From contig JAKSSF010000001.1 of assembly GCA_024403235.1 (NCBI GenBank), forward strand, positions 82,259 to 146,258: DNA of 64,000 bases. The letters run 5' to 3'. A model generated the notes under the pieces. The model made no database searches, was not told the origin of the DNA, and worked only from the letters and a program-made list of their open reading frames with translations. This DNA is from Lachnospiraceae bacterium. GTDB taxonomy: Bacteria > Bacillota > Clostridia > Lachnospirales > Lachnospiraceae. Shown one piece after another: positions 54,107 through 63,970 of this stretch; position 1 is the stretch's first letter; every line of letters starts with the position of its first letter. The position numbers and the translations under genes were made by a program.

Positions 54107-54862
54107 CTAGCCTTCATGCAGTATTGACTTTCCTTTTACCAGTAGTCGCTTCACTGTGGCCATGCCATATTCTTTCCAGTTTCCGAAAATACTGCGTCCC
54201 ACAGGCACTACCTGAAGATATTCTGCATAAGAAATGAAGTCAGAAGCATGTGATTCAAACATTTTTTCTGCGACCACAAAATCGGTCTCTGTCATAGAAT
54301 TGGTGTGAAATACCACTGTAGTATAGCCATCTTTTCGCGCTACATCCTTTCCTTTTCGAAAAGCGATGGGAAGAAAGGTCAGACCACTACGCATGTAAGG
54401 CACTGTGCCAAACCCATCCGTCACATAGCGAAATCCCACTTCTTTTAAAGCTTTTAGCGTGTTTTTATCAAAGCTATGGCCCGGTGCCATAAAGATATCT
54501 GTGACAATGCCTTTTTCCTCCATGAGACGTTTTCCTGTTTGCAGCATTTCCTTTTGTTTTTCGTAGGAAACACCTGCAAACTCTGAAAAAGCATTTAACG
54601 GGAACAGACCTGCTGCCTTCGTGGTATAGATATGGTTCATTCCGTGAACCGCAAAGGAATACCCTCGCTTCTGCCACACCTGAAGCTGAGACGAAAAGTC
54701 CGGATGGGCTCCACCTTTTTGTAAGTTTGGATCATGATTTTCCGGTACCAAACCTAATAATGGCTTCACCTGATACCTCTCCAACAGACTTTCCATTCTG
54801 CGAAACTTATTCCAATCCATATCTTCTGTTATATCATCAAAACGAATTGCAATTTTGCTCAT
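54107..54862 (-). CDS. Polysaccharide deacetylase-like protein (DUF2334)
   Basis: A 251-residue protein of the DUF2334 branch of the NodB-type carbohydrate esterases. The metal-binding pair is in IAIRFDDIT (D9-D10), the His pair in YSFAVHGMNH, and DIFMAPGHSFD carries the catalytic histidine region. It has no signal peptide, so it probably acts on a cytoplasmic, lipid-linked sugar, removing an acetyl group. The ATG at 54862 has GGGG 8 nt upstream, unlike the ORF's first ATG (54886). Downstream is the 63-bp tandem array; upstream is a 230-nt gap holding short repeats. Confidence 0.8.
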   Translation of the reverse strand: MSKIAIRFDDITEDMDWNKFRRMESLLERYQVKPLLGLVPENHDPNLQKGGAHPDFSSQLQVWQKRGYSFAVHGMNHIYTTKAAGLFPLNAFSEFAGVSYEKQKEMLQTGKRLMEEKGIVTDIFMAPGHSFDKNTLKALKEVGFRYVTDGFGTVPYMRSGLTFLPIAFRKGKDVARKDGYTTVVFHTNSMTETDFVVAEKMFESHASDFISYAEYLQVVPVGRSIFGNWKEYGMATVKRLLVKGKSILHEG

Positions 54863-54970
54863 AAATCTATCCCCAAAACACTCCATTTTACCATCTCACA
54901 ATAAAAAGCGGATAAAAGAACCTAAAATTGAATAATAAAACTTTACTTACAGCATTAGTTTCTATTTTTT

Positions 54971-55020
54971 AACTCGCTATCTTTTTTAACACGATATCTT
55001 TTTTTCACGCTGTCTTTTTT
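54971..55020. repeat. Short imperfect tandem repeats
   Basis: AACTCGCTATCTTTTTT, AACACGATATCTTTTTTT and CACGCTGTCTTTTTT follow one another in the 228-bp gap before the deacetylase gene: three 15-18-nt units of a CGxTxTC core plus a T-run. They are probably slippage-derived; no role is apparent. Confidence 0.55.
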
Positions 55021-55090
55021 AACTCAAGCAATAAACAGTTCTAAAAAACGAATCATAAAATCAGACAAAATCGAATAGCAAATATTACCC

Positions 55091-56173
55091 CTAATCTTCT
55101 AGTTTGGCAAAATATGCTTCATAGAATGCCACCAGACTTTTGATATTATATCCGGCTTTCGTGATAGACGCTTCCTGACAAACGCGATTATTTTCTGTGC
55201 AAGCCAGCTTCACTGCCTGCTTTGCCCACTCTGACGCCGGAGTTTGCAGCTTTTCCCAATGCACGAAACCTTCCGTCACTACCACTTCTTTGGTGATGGT
55301 ATCTGAAATTAACATAGGTAAGGCTGCAATCTGTGCTTCAATCAGAGTCAAAGGCAATCCCTCATAGACAGATGGGAACAGTAGTACATTCATTCTGGAC
55401 ATGAAATTTGCCACATCCTTACGAATACCGGTTAATATCAGGATATCGTCCAGACCAAGCTCTTTTCTTTTCGCTTCAATGGCCGGGCGCATATCTCCTT
55501 CGCCTAAAAAGAAAAATTTCGCAGTAGGATCTATTTTTTTTATTTCTGCAAAAATATCTATCATAAACAGATGATTTTTGGAGGCCACAAAATTGCCGAT
55601 ATGTCCGTACACATGACAATTGTTTAATGCAAATTCCTGCTCGATTTTCTCTGCCTTTTTCTGGCTATAGGAAAATTTTTCCAAATCAATGGCATTATGC
55701 ACTTCTGTAAAAGAAGCATTGCCAAACATCCATTTCGCTGCTTTGGGAGAGCAGGCCATACGATCTGTGGTTGCAAGAGGCATCAGCACTTTTCCCAACT
55801 TATGTGGCAACATCTGAGCATCCGTCTCTGTGTGAGAATGGCAAATGGTTTTTGCTCCCGCAAGCTTTGCCACCAGTAATTGGGGACTGACCAAAGCATT
55901 TGCCGTATGTCGTATCACAAGCGGATATCGATTTTTCTTCACCAAACGATACAGAGTCAACAGACTTTTCACTGGATGTCTGGTAAGCCTGGGAAGTTCA
56001 TAAATATGTCCTCCCATGGACTCAATCAGCTCTCCGTAGTCGTTGTCTTTTCGTTTATGCACTGCAAAATCGAACTGGAATCTTTCTCTATCTATTTTTT
56101 CATAGAGATTCATTATGAAGTTTTCCATTCCTCCCGGGTACATTGCCCCCACGATATGCAGAATTCGTATCAT
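55091..56173 (-). CDS. GT4 glycosyltransferase (EpsF-like)
   Basis: A 360-residue GT-B-fold transferase with MIRILHIVGAMYPGGMENFI at the start, YGHIGNFVASKNHLFMIDIF in the donor domain and YEGLPLTLIEAQIAALPMLI (E-x7-E). It resembles the GT4 genes at 9194 and 52504. The chosen ATG (56173) has AGGA 4 nt upstream; the longer reading begins at TTG 56188. It follows the epimerase gene by 33 nt, in the same transcript. Donor sugar unknown; a HexNAc or its acid is plausible from context. Confidence 0.87.
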   Translation of the reverse strand: MIRILHIVGAMYPGGMENFIMNLYEKIDRERFQFDFAVHKRKDNDYGELIESMGGHIYELPRLTRHPVKSLLTLYRLVKKNRYPLVIRHTANALVSPQLLVAKLAGAKTICHSHTETDAQMLPHKLGKVLMPLATTDRMACSPKAAKWMFGNASFTEVHNAIDLEKFSYSQKKAEKIEQEFALNNCHVYGHIGNFVASKNHLFMIDIFAEIKKIDPTAKFFFLGEGDMRPAIEAKRKELGLDDILILTGIRKDVANFMSRMNVLLFPSVYEGLPLTLIEAQIAALPMLISDTITKEVVVTEGFVHWEKLQTPASEWAKQAVKLACTENNRVCQEASITKAGYNIKSLVAFYEAYFAKLED

Positions 56174-56206
56174 ATTTCCTATTTCCAACAGTTGTTTGGA
56201 ATCAAC

Positions 56207-57181
56207 CTATAAATTATTTTTGTACCAGTCAATGGCTAACGCAATACCCTTCTTGAAATCATACTCCGGATCATAGCCAAGGAGTTTCTTTGCCTTGGAA
56301 ATATCTGCATTGGAATGCTTAATATCTCCTGCTCTGTCAGGGCCAAAGTTTGGCTCAATATCCTTACCTAAGGCTTTACACAGGTCATAATAAATATCAA
56401 TCAAGTATTCTCTGCCGCCATAGGCAATATTAAAGGCATTTCCTGCTGCCTCATGACTAGCCAGACAAGCCTTTAAGTTGGCTTCAATGACATTATCGAT
56501 ATACGTAAAGTCTCTGGATTGCTTGCCATCTCCGTTGATGGTAGGCACCTCATCATTAATCAGCATTTTAATAAACTTTGGAATAACCGCTGCATACACC
56601 CCATCCGGATCCTGATGACGACCAAATACATTGAAATAACGCATGCCATAGGTATCTAAGCCATACAATCTTGTATACAATTTTCCGTATTCTTCATCTA
56701 CTCGTTTGGTAAGTGCATAAGGAGAAAGCAAATTTCCTTCCTGGCCTTCTACCTTTGGCAATACGGGATGATCCCCATATACAGAAGAGCTGGAAGCATA
56801 AACAAATTTCTTTACGCCCTGCTGTCTGGCCGCTTCCATCATATTTAAAGTGCCACGAATGTTGACTTCTTCGTAATACAAAGGCATCTCTATACTTCTA
56901 GGCACACTTCCCCAGGCTGCCTGATTTAATACATAATCCACACCTTCACATGCTTTCATACAGGTGTCTAAATCACGAATATCCCCTTCGATGAAGGTAT
57001 ACTTTTCTCTGTCTTTTAAGCGATTTACATTTTCGATTTTTCCTGTGGAAAGGTTGTCCAGACATCTGACCTGATAGCCCATATCTGTAATGGCTTCACA
57101 AAGGTTAGAGCCGATAAATCCTGCACCTCCTGTTACAAGAAATACTGTATTTTCCGAAAATTTTAAATGTTTGTATCCCAT
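56207..57181 (-). CDS. UDP-HexNAc 4-epimerase (WbpP/Gne-like SDR)
   Basis: A 324-residue extended SDR with GGAGFIG at 18-24 (NAD binding), SSSSVYGDHP, the catalytic Y-x3-K in YALTKRVDEEY, and FGRHQDPDGVYAAVIPKFIK typical of the WbpP/Gne group, which interconverts UDP-GlcNAc and UDP-GalNAc. It lies downstream of the UDP-sugar dehydrogenase, as in WbpP-WbpO pairs, so together they may make UDP-GalNAcA. The gene is separated from the dehydrogenase by a T-run terminator, so it may be transcribed less, or be read through. AAGGAG precedes the ATG. Confidence 0.87.
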   Translation of the reverse strand: MGYKHLKFSENTVFLVTGGAGFIGSNLCEAITDMGYQVRCLDNLSTGKIENVNRLKDREKYTFIEGDIRDLDTCMKACEGVDYVLNQAAWGSVPRSIEMPLYYEEVNIRGTLNMMEAARQQGVKKFVYASSSSVYGDHPVLPKVEGQEGNLLSPYALTKRVDEEYGKLYTRLYGLDTYGMRYFNVFGRHQDPDGVYAAVIPKFIKMLINDEVPTINGDGKQSRDFTYIDNVIEANLKACLASHEAAGNAFNIAYGGREYLIDIYYDLCKALGKDIEPNFGPDRAGDIKHSNADISKAKKLLGYDPEYDFKKGIALAIDWYKNNL

Positions 57182-57210
57182 AATCGTTCTCCTTTTTCTA
57201 TCTGATAAAA

Positions 57211-57240
57211 AAACGGCTTACCCTGATAGCTAAGCCGTTT
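57211..57240 (-). terminator. Terminator between dehydrogenase and epimerase
   Basis: AAACGGCTTA (57211-57220) pairs perfectly with TAAGCCGTTT (57231-57240) around a 10-nt loop. The minus strand continues with TTTTTTTATC. Both neighbours run in the same direction, so it may attenuate rather than fully stop transcription. Confidence 0.82.
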
Positions 57241-57277
57241 CTTATTTTTGCACACAAACAACAAAATGCTGTTCTTT

Positions 57278-58591
57278 TTATAATCTCCAATATGAGAAGT
57301 CATTTTCATAGGCTTTCTTATCCAAAATACCCTTAATATCTGCCAAAACCTTTACCTTATGGTCTGCATTATAGAACCCTGCAATCTGTTCCTTGGTAAG
57401 GCTTAAGAACTGTTCATGAGCTACTGCAATAATCACAGCGTCCATATCTTTAATATCTTCCATAGTTTCAAAGGTAATACCATAGAGGCGTTTTGCTTCG
57501 TCTGCATCTGCCGCAGGATCGACTACCATAGGGGTAATACCATATTCGCCTAATTCTTTGTAAATATCAATAATCTTGGTATTTCTGGTGTCGGGACAAT
57601 TTTCCTTGAAGGTAAAACCAAGGATGGCTACCTTTGCATTCTTTACCGGTACATCTGCAGCAATCATTTTCTTGACAACAGATTCTGCCACATATTTTCC
57701 CATATCATCATTGATACGACGACCGGACAAAATAATTTGAGAATGATATCCCAGCTGTTCTGCCTTATAGGTCAGGTAATAAGGATCTACACCGATACAG
57801 TGTCCACCAACAAGGCCAGGGAAGAATTTTAAGAAATTCCACTTGGTGCCTGCAGCCTCCAAAACTGCCTTTGTATCGATACCCATTTTGCTAAAGATAA
57901 TGGACAATTCATTCATAAAGGCAATGTTGATATCACGCTGGCTGTTTTCAATAACCTTTGCAGCTTCCGCAACTTTAATAGATTCTGCTCTGTGTACGCC
58001 CGCTTCTACAACCAATTCATACACATGAGCTACTTCTTCCAAGGTTTCTGCATCCATACCGGATACGATTTTGGTAATGGTTTCTAGTCTGTGCACCTTA
58101 TCACCGGGATTGATACGCTCCGGTGAATAGCCGATTTTGAAATCTACACCACATTTTAATCCGGATTCCTTTTCCAAAATAGGCACACAAATATCTTCTG
58201 TCACGCCCGGATATACAGTAGATTCAAATACTACAATAGAGCCTTTGGTCAGATTTCTTCCTAAAATTCTGCTGGCCCCTTCTACCGGGGTTAAATCCGG
58301 TGTATGGTCATCATTTACCGGGGTAGGCACTGCCACAATGTGGAATTTTGCTTCTTTTAATTTGGATTCATCAGAAGTAAATTCTACCTTTGTTTGAGCA
58401 ATGACCTCATTTCCCACTTCATTGGTAGGGTCGATTCCCTTCTGATACAATTCTATTTTCGCGGCATTTAAGTCATAGCCTACTACTTTCACTTTTCTGG
58501 CAAAGGCTACAGCAATAGGCATACCCACATAACCTAAGCCTACCAAAGAAATTTTTTCTTCTCCCGCTACTATCTTTTCATATAAGCTCAT
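57278..58591 (-). CDS. Nucleotide-sugar dehydrogenase (WbpO/TviB-like)
   Basis: A 437-residue UDP-sugar dehydrogenase of the UDP-GlcNAc/GalNAc 6-dehydrogenase branch: GLGYVGMP at 18-25 (NAD binding), [33 protein letters not shown] with the catalytic Cys, and the C-terminal [16 protein letters not shown] (substrate-binding domain). It oxidises C6 of the sugar in two steps, using two NAD. It follows the GT4 gene at 58747 and precedes the epimerase. GGAGG precedes the ATG. Its product would be an acidic sugar, a substrate for the AsnB-type amidotransferases of this locus. Confidence 0.9.
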   Translation of the reverse strand: MSLYEKIVAGEEKISLVGLGYVGMPIAVAFARKVKVVGYDLNAAKIELYQKGIDPTNEVGNEVIAQTKVEFTSDESKLKEAKFHIVAVPTPVNDDHTPDLTPVEGASRILGRNLTKGSIVVFESTVYPGVTEDICVPILEKESGLKCGVDFKIGYSPERINPGDKVHRLETITKIVSGMDAETLEEVAHVYELVVEAGVHRAESIKVAEAAKVIENSQRDINIAFMNELSIIFSKMGIDTKAVLEAAGTKWNFLKFFPGLVGGHCIGVDPYYLTYKAEQLGYHSQIILSGRRINDDMGKYVAESVVKKMIAADVPVKNAKVAILGFTFKENCPDTRNTKIIDIYKELGEYGITPMVVDPAADADEAKRLYGITFETMEDIKDMDAVIIAVAHEQFLSLTKEQIAGFYNADHKVKVLADIKGILDKKAYENDFSYWRL

Positions 58592-58689
58592 ATTGAACGT
58601 TTCCTCCAGCGAATGGGATACTCACTGGATTTTTCCTTTCTCACGTAATCCCTAGGGCAAACTTTCCCAATTAGAGTTATTATAGCAAA

Positions 58690-58721
58690 AATCCCACAAA
58701 AAGTATACATTTTGTGGGATT
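58690..58721 (-). terminator. Terminator after the TuaC-like GT4
   Basis: A perfect 12-bp stem, AATCCCACAAAA (58690-58701) with TTTTGTGGGATT (58710-58721), followed on the minus strand by TTTTTGCTATAA. It lies between the GT4 gene at 58747 and the dehydrogenase. Confidence 0.85.
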
Positions 58722-58746
58722 CCTCATCTGTTTTCCTTTATTTTTC

Positions 58747-59832
58747 TTATCTTTCTGTCATGACCTGTCCGATTTCCTCCAAATAGGCCTGTACCACTTG
58801 ACTTCGTTCAATTTCCCGCTCCATTTTTTCCCTGCCACGAAGCCCCATCTCTTTTCGTGCTTCCTGGGAAAGAGCAAGGAACTTACGAATTGCCTCTTCC
58901 ATAGCCTGTGCATTTCTGGCTTCAAATAAAAAGCCTGTAACAGCATCCTCTATGCCTTCCTTACAGCCTGGGATATTGCTGGCAAGTACGGGTCTGCCGC
59001 AAGAAGCAGCTTCCAGAAGCACATTAGACATGCCCTCATGATAGGACGGCACTAACACAGCATCAGACTGAGCGTAAAAGCGATTCACTTCCGTCTGATA
59101 CCCATGGAAAAATAAGTTCCCTTTTTCCACCAATGCCTGCATCCTGGCTTCATAGTCCTCTTCTGCATATCCTATTATGTGAAAATCCGCCTGTTCTCGA
59201 AAGGTTTCTACGCAGTGGAAAAATTCTTCCACTCCTTTTTCTTTCATCAAGCGCCCTACAAACAAAAAGCTTGGTTTTTCATGCATGGGATAAGGCTGCA
59301 GGGGGTGATTTGTGGTATTCACACCGGAACCATTGACCAAACGATCTTTTTTTCCATGAATGTTGTGGGTCTGAAATACCTGCCTGTTGGTCCCATTTTG
59401 GAAAAAGACACAGGAAGCTTTTCCAATTCCCATACGATACATGGCTACTACCATTTTCTGTAGCATGCCGCCTCGTTCAAAGGTAGTGCCAAGTCCGGTA
59501 ATATTGGTAATATAGGGAATTCTGCCTAATCTTGCAGCCAATCCTCCGTAAATATTTGGTTTTATAGTGTAGGTGAGAATTACATCCGGACGGATGGTTT
59601 TTAGTAACTTTCGATAAGACAGAAAAAGCCCCATGTCCTGTATGGGGTTCATGCCGCGTCTGTTGATGGCAGTAAATAGGACCTGACAGCCTACCGCCTC
59701 TAACTCTTCTTTATGCTTTTCATCCGGCGCACTGATATACACCTGATACTGTTTGGTCAGCTCCTGTACCAATTCCTTACGAAACTCGTATAAGCCCCCT
59801 AAGGAATTACATAAAATCAGTACTTTTGGCAT
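58747..59832 (-). CDS. GT4 glycosyltransferase (PglA/CapM-like)
   Basis: A 361-residue GT-B transferase starting PKVLILCNSLGGLYEFRKEL, with LTYTIKPNIYGGLAARL and ITNITGLGTTFERGG (both typical of the PglA/CapM/TuaC group), LFVGRLMKEKGVEEFF and YHEGMSNVLLEAASCGRPVL. This group often transfers the second sugar onto an undecaprenyl-linked HexNAc, fitting its place two genes after the priming transferase. The ATG at 59832 has AAAGGA 8 nt upstream; the first ATG (59862) does not. A terminator follows. Confidence 0.88.
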   Translation of the reverse strand: MPKVLILCNSLGGLYEFRKELVQELTKQYQVYISAPDEKHKEELEAVGCQVLFTAINRRGMNPIQDMGLFLSYRKLLKTIRPDVILTYTIKPNIYGGLAARLGRIPYITNITGLGTTFERGGMLQKMVVAMYRMGIGKASCVFFQNGTNRQVFQTHNIHGKKDRLVNGSGVNTTNHPLQPYPMHEKPSFLFVGRLMKEKGVEEFFHCVETFREQADFHIIGYAEEDYEARMQALVEKGNLFFHGYQTEVNRFYAQSDAVLVPSYHEGMSNVLLEAASCGRPVLASNIPGCKEGIEDAVTGFLFEARNAQAMEEAIRKFLALSQEARKEMGLRGREKMEREIERSQVVQAYLEEIGQVMTER

Positions 59833-59907
59833 TGGTAGGATCCTTTCTGCACATTTTTTCATGTAAACAAATTGCTTTTGGCTATTATATGGTCCATTCT
59901 TTTAAGT

Positions 59908-60891
59908 TTACATAACTATATCTTTATCAGCAATTTTCTGTATCATAATCTCGTTATATTTCATCATGCAGATGCCTTCTTCATAGGCACCAATTGCCGG
60001 CTCATTGGCCTGTCCATTGAGATTCTTCCAAATCTGGGCAGGCACATTTACCCCGCTGCAATAGGCATGGGGATAGCCCCCACCAAATCGGGGATTCACC
60101 TCGGAAATATAGTAAGTGCCATTAATTTCAAAAATATCGATATCGATAATGCCTTTAAAGCCACATCGTTCCACGAAATCTACCAGCATGGTAAACAGCT
60201 TTTCATCCTTAAAGGATACGGATTTGTCCGTTTCTCCGGCACGCATTTTGATTTTTTTCTTTACAAAAAGGCTGGTTACTTTGCCGGTAATCATATCGAT
60301 ATAGACATCTGCACCATATTCCTGTCCATTCATAAATTCCTGTATCATCAAATCTTCGTACAGCTCAAATAAAACTTCCAATTCCTGATCAGAAGTGACT
60401 TTATTGATATGCATGCTGGCACTGCCTTTCACAGGCTTTACAAATACCGGATAAGAAATCAACCCTGCTGCCTTTTCCCGATAAAACAGAGCCTTATCCA
60501 TGTAGCATTTTCCGGTAGGAATCCGCATTTCTTCTAGCATTTCGTACATTTTAAACTTATCAAAGCAGGTTTCTACCAGATCATATCCAGGTACAATCAC
60601 CGTAGTGCCAATTGCTGCAAAATCTTCCCGATGCTTTGCCAAAAGACTTAGTTCCGGATCAATCAGAGATAAAACGCCTGTTATTTTTTCTTTTTTACAG
60701 ATATCCAATACTTTTTCCAAATAATCCGGTGCGGTAATTCTGGGCACCAGATAAAATGTATCTGCTTCGTACACAGCCGGCGCAAGATTACTGCAATCTG
60801 TAGCAATGACCTTATCTCCCGGTGCTGCTGTTTCTTTGAAATATTGCACTACCTTATCTCTTGTTCCTGCGCTCAAGATTAAAATGTTCAT
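59908..60891 (-). CDS. ATP-grasp protein (CarB/PylC-like)
   Basis: A 327-residue ATP-grasp enzyme: an N-terminal pre-ATP-grasp domain (ILILSAGTRDKVVQYFKETA), a CarB-like core with FVKPVKGSASMHINKV and IQEFMNGQEYGADVYID, and the C-terminal DIDIFEINGTYYISEVNPRF block, whose E..N is the metal site. Such proteins join a carboxylate to an amine or hydroxyl using ATP. Those in polysaccharide loci may attach amino acids or similar groups to sugars. It lies between the priming transferase and the PglA-like GT4. The substrate cannot be determined. Confidence 0.82.
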   Translation of the reverse strand: MNILILSAGTRDKVVQYFKETAAPGDKVIATDCSNLAPAVYEADTFYLVPRITAPDYLEKVLDICKKEKITGVLSLIDPELSLLAKHREDFAAIGTTVIVPGYDLVETCFDKFKMYEMLEEMRIPTGKCYMDKALFYREKAAGLISYPVFVKPVKGSASMHINKVTSDQELEVLFELYEDLMIQEFMNGQEYGADVYIDMITGKVTSLFVKKKIKMRAGETDKSVSFKDEKLFTMLVDFVERCGFKGIIDIDIFEINGTYYISEVNPRFGGGYPHAYCSGVNVPAQIWKNLNGQANEPAIGAYEEGICMMKYNEIMIQKIADKDIVM

Positions 60892-60944
60892 AGAATTTTC
60901 TCTATACTTTCTTAAATTATTTGATTCTATCTCTTGTTCTCCGG

Positions 60945-61586
60945 TCAGGCTTTCAAGGAACCTGTCTTTTCCAACCTTTCCTTACGAATCTGGGCAAAAT
61001 TTCCTTCTGCCTGATTGGTATTTTCTGCCACATCCTCTTTCTGTAACACCACCTGAACGGTCTTAACCAACACCTTGATATCCATAGCAAAAGTCAAATG
61101 CTTTACATATTCCACATCCTTTGCCAGCCTATGGTCCCAATCAATGAAGTTTCGACCGCTGACCTGGGCCAAACCGGTTAGTCCCGGTCGCACTGTATGG
61201 CGCAGCTTTTCTTCTTCCGTATAGTAAGGTAAGTACGATACCAATAATGGTCTGGGTCCAATCAGGCTCATATCTCCTTTGAAAATATTCCAAAGTTCCG
61301 GCAACTCATCCAAACTGGTGGAACGAAGTAATTTTCCAAATTTGGTCAATCGCACTTCATCCGGCAGTAGATTTCCTTCTGCATCTTTGGCATCTGTCAT
61401 GGTGCGAAATTTGCAAAGAGTAAAAATTTTTTCATCTTTTCCCGGTCTTTCCTGATGAAAGATAATGGGACTGCCTAACTTTACACGTACAAGAATCGCA
61501 ACAATAATCAAAATAGGGAATAAAATTATTAATGCTGTACCTGATATTAAAATGTCGAATAGCCTTTTGAATAATTCTCGATACAT
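60945..61586 (-). CDS. Priming sugar-phosphate transferase (PglC/WcaJ-like)
   Basis: A 213-residue monotopic phosphoglycosyltransferase. One membrane-embedded N-terminal helix (residues about 10-37, FDILISGTALIILFPILIIV), FRTMTDAKD, then LRSTSLDELPELWNIFKGDM, whose D-E pair is catalytic, and MSLIGPRPLL and HTVRPGLTGLAQVSGRNFID. It starts the repeat unit by transferring a HexNAc phosphate from UDP-sugar to undecaprenyl phosphate. The C-terminal extension (about 30 basic residues) is ordinary. AAGGA precedes the ATG. It is the committed first enzyme of this locus. Confidence 0.93.
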   Translation of the reverse strand: MYRELFKRLFDILISGTALIILFPILIIVAILVRVKLGSPIIFHQERPGKDEKIFTLCKFRTMTDAKDAEGNLLPDEVRLTKFGKLLRSTSLDELPELWNIFKGDMSLIGPRPLLVSYLPYYTEEEKLRHTVRPGLTGLAQVSGRNFIDWDHRLAKDVEYVKHLTFAMDIKVLVKTVQVVLQKEDVAENTNQAEGNFAQIRKERLEKTGSLKA

Positions 61587-61670
61587 TGTTTTCCTTCTTA
61601 ATATATGGATTCAACCGTCAAAATTCCCGTCATTCTACATTCAAATATATACTTCCATGATAACCATATT

Positions 61671-62792
61671 TTAATCATTCCTCCGACAATTGATAAAATC
61701 ATCAATTTTACCAAAATGATTATCAAAAAGTTTCAAAACTTTCTTAAAAGCAGCTTCAAAAGTATATTTTCGCGCCAAATCTAAAGTAACACCGACACAA
61801 AACACCAATATAACTGATGTAATATATACTATTGCAAAGTATCTTTTTGAATAAAAATAATCCAAATTTATTATCCTATTCCATAAAAAAAATTTTAAAT
61901 TTGGATTTTCATGTATTAAATATACACCTAATGTTCCTGAGGCTATTATATTTATAAACCAATAATAGCCACAACTAATTCTTTCAAATATATAAAATAA
62001 AGCAACGGCTGCAATTATTTGAAAGATAGAAAATCGCTCACATAATTTTCCCACAAATATGTCTTGCCAACCATAATGGTATACTAATAAATGGGACAAT
62101 GTTACGAATACTACAGTTGCAACAAATACACTTCCTGCATATTTTTTAATAAAAACCTCAGGTGAAGTTCGTTGTAAGTAACTATACAAAATATAATAAT
62201 AAACTGCCAATGCTAAATTGCTTGCTGTAATCGAACTTCCATTTGTCAGAGTAGAATACACTGGTACAATAATAGTCAATACAATAATGAACCTTTTATA
62301 AATCTCCATGTCCATAACTGCCAATATTTGATTCATAAACGGACTTAATAAATACATAAACAAGTATGCTATAATATACCAATATACATTTACATCAACA
62401 AATGGCAATATAATTGATTTCATGATATATTTTACAGGTTCGATATCATTACTACCTTCAAAAGTATGAAAAAGCACAGCTAATATCGTGATTAATACAG
62501 ACCAGAATACCGTTTGTAAAATAATCAATATACATTTCTTTATACTAAAGCTATTTCGTCTTGTTAAAAATGAGGCACTTAATAAAAAGAAACAACCCAC
62601 TCCCGTTAATCCCCATGATCCTAAGCACACAGCAACAAATTTATTCCAGCTATTACCCGCTGTCCATTTTATCAAAATATAAGGTTTACTGTATGGATCA
62701 TAAGTATCTAACTGACTATACGCATGAAAAGCCACAATCATAAGCATAGCTACTATTCTAAGAAGCTCATACTTACTTTCTCTTTTTAACAT
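61671..62792 (-). CDS. Acyltransferase 3 family membrane protein
   Basis: A 373-residue integral membrane protein of the AT3/OafA family: the start ESKYELLRIVAMLMIVAFHA holds the catalytic His in the first membrane segment, VGCFFLLSASFLTRRNSFSI follows, and about ten more hydrophobic segments include ASGTLGVYLIHENPNLKFFL. These enzymes add acetyl or other acyl groups to surface polysaccharides from the cytoplasm. AAGGGG precedes the ATG. It overlaps the preceding gene by 7 nt. Confidence 0.88.
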   Translation of the reverse strand: MLKRESKYELLRIVAMLMIVAFHAYSQLDTYDPYSKPYILIKWTAGNSWNKFVAVCLGSWGLTGVGCFFLLSASFLTRRNSFSIKKCILIILQTVFWSVLITILAVLFHTFEGSNDIEPVKYIMKSIILPFVDVNVYWYIIAYLFMYLLSPFMNQILAVMDMEIYKRFIIVLTIIVPVYSTLTNGSSITASNLALAVYYYILYSYLQRTSPEVFIKKYAGSVFVATVVFVTLSHLLVYHYGWQDIFVGKLCERFSIFQIIAAVALFYIFERISCGYYWFINIIASGTLGVYLIHENPNLKFFLWNRIINLDYFYSKRYFAIVYITSVILVFCVGVTLDLARKYTFEAAFKKVLKLFDNHFGKIDDFINCRRND

Positions 62793-63970
62793 TTACTAAA
62801 CCCCTTACTATTGTTCCAATACTTGTATAACATACCAAAACAAAGCAACCATGCAAAAGCAGATATAATTGTCGAAATACTAAAAAACAAAGGTTCTTTA
62901 ATAGAGATCATAATCTGATCTTTGAATCCAGCTGGAAGAACCACCCCCAACAGTCCATTCTCGACTAATTGTATTTGTAATACTTCTCCAGATAATGATT
63001 GAGCTTTGTAATAAGGATAAAATATCAAAGGGAACGTGATAAGCTCCTCAGTTTTACCACTATTCTTACATGTTAGTGTAAAATTGGTATAATACCTGCT
63101 TTGATCATCGATTGTCACCTTATTCGAATGCTTAATATTCTGTGCATCCAACATCGTCAAATTTAAACCAAGAGGAACATATTCAGCTCCCATGACATCC
63201 ATGCTATTCAAATCATCTTTTGATAGTATATTCCAGTAATCCGTCCCAAAATCTCTATCAACAATGAACATTCCTGCACCAATTAAACTAAAACATAATA
63301 ATACACAAAGATAGGGAACCATATATTGACTATAATTTTCTTTTAATTCTAATATCACATTGCCTGCGATAATTATTATCAAAAAATTAGCAAATCCCAA
63401 TATCCTCCAAGGGAATTGTAAAATACAAATTGCCGAAGCAAATACACCCATATGTTCTGTCAAAAAATCCCACGGAAAATAATAGGTAACCATATACAAT
63501 AAAAGTAATAATACCCCAAATACTTTCCTCGTATTAGATATCCGTAATGATTTTCCATTCCAAATCCAGAGCACTATAAAAGCAAAAATAATACACCATC
63601 CAACCAAACCAATCGAATAGGGCAGCTCCTTGGTCATAGACATTCCTGATGCAATATCAACGCTGCTAATCATTCCATTTCCACGATTAAAAGGACTTAA
63701 CAACTGCAATAAACTTGCGCCTTGATTTTGAATCAACCATAAGTCATCATTATTTTGAAATTGAAATTTCATTTGTCCTAAAATAGTCAGAAAAGGTACT
63801 AAAAACCACAGAATAAGAAATAATCCCAACACTATAGATTTTAAAATTGGGATATAATAATCCTTCTTCAAAATTTTTTTATAGTTCACAAGAGCCAATA
63901 TTACAATAAAAATCGTTGCAATTTCAGCTGTCAATATATGAGATACTTGAGTTTCCGCAGTTTTATCCAC
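62786..63970 (-). CDS. Polytopic membrane protein, probably incomplete at its N-terminus
   Basis: A 394-residue frame from a GTG at 63970 without a ribosome site; an in-frame TAA lies four codons further up (63985-63983). Another frame reads ITETVNQDFCG just upstream, so the real gene may be longer and frame-shifted at the window edge. The protein has about ten membrane segments and a soluble beta-rich portion late on (KVTIDDQSRYYTNFTLTCKN), then a final segment. The layout is like the C-terminal half of large YfhO/GT-C-like membrane proteins, but I cannot name the family. It overlaps the acyltransferase start by 7 nt. Confidence 0.5.
   Translation of the reverse strand: MDKTAETQVSHILTAEIATIFIVILALVNYKKILKKDYYIPILKSIVLGLFLILWFLVPFLTILGQMKFQFQNNDDLWLIQNQGASLLQLLSPFNRGNGMISSVDIASGMSMTKELPYSIGLVGWCIIFAFIVLWIWNGKSLRISNTRKVFGVLLLLLYMVTYYFPWDFLTEHMGVFASAICILQFPWRILGFANFLIIIIAGNVILELKENYSQYMVPYLCVLLCFSLIGAGMFIVDRDFGTDYWNILSKDDLNSMDVMGAEYVPLGLNLTMLDAQNIKHSNKVTIDDQSRYYTNFTLTCKNSGKTEELITFPLIFYPYYKAQSLSGEVLQIQLVENGLLGVVLPAGFKDQIMISIKEPLFFSISTIISAFAWLLCFGMLYKYWNNSKGFSKC

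Noticed and set aside
59872..60372. 166-codon plus-strand ORF opposite the ATP-grasp gene
   Set aside because: Opposite strand of a clear ATP-grasp domain. No ribosome site or recognisable fold.
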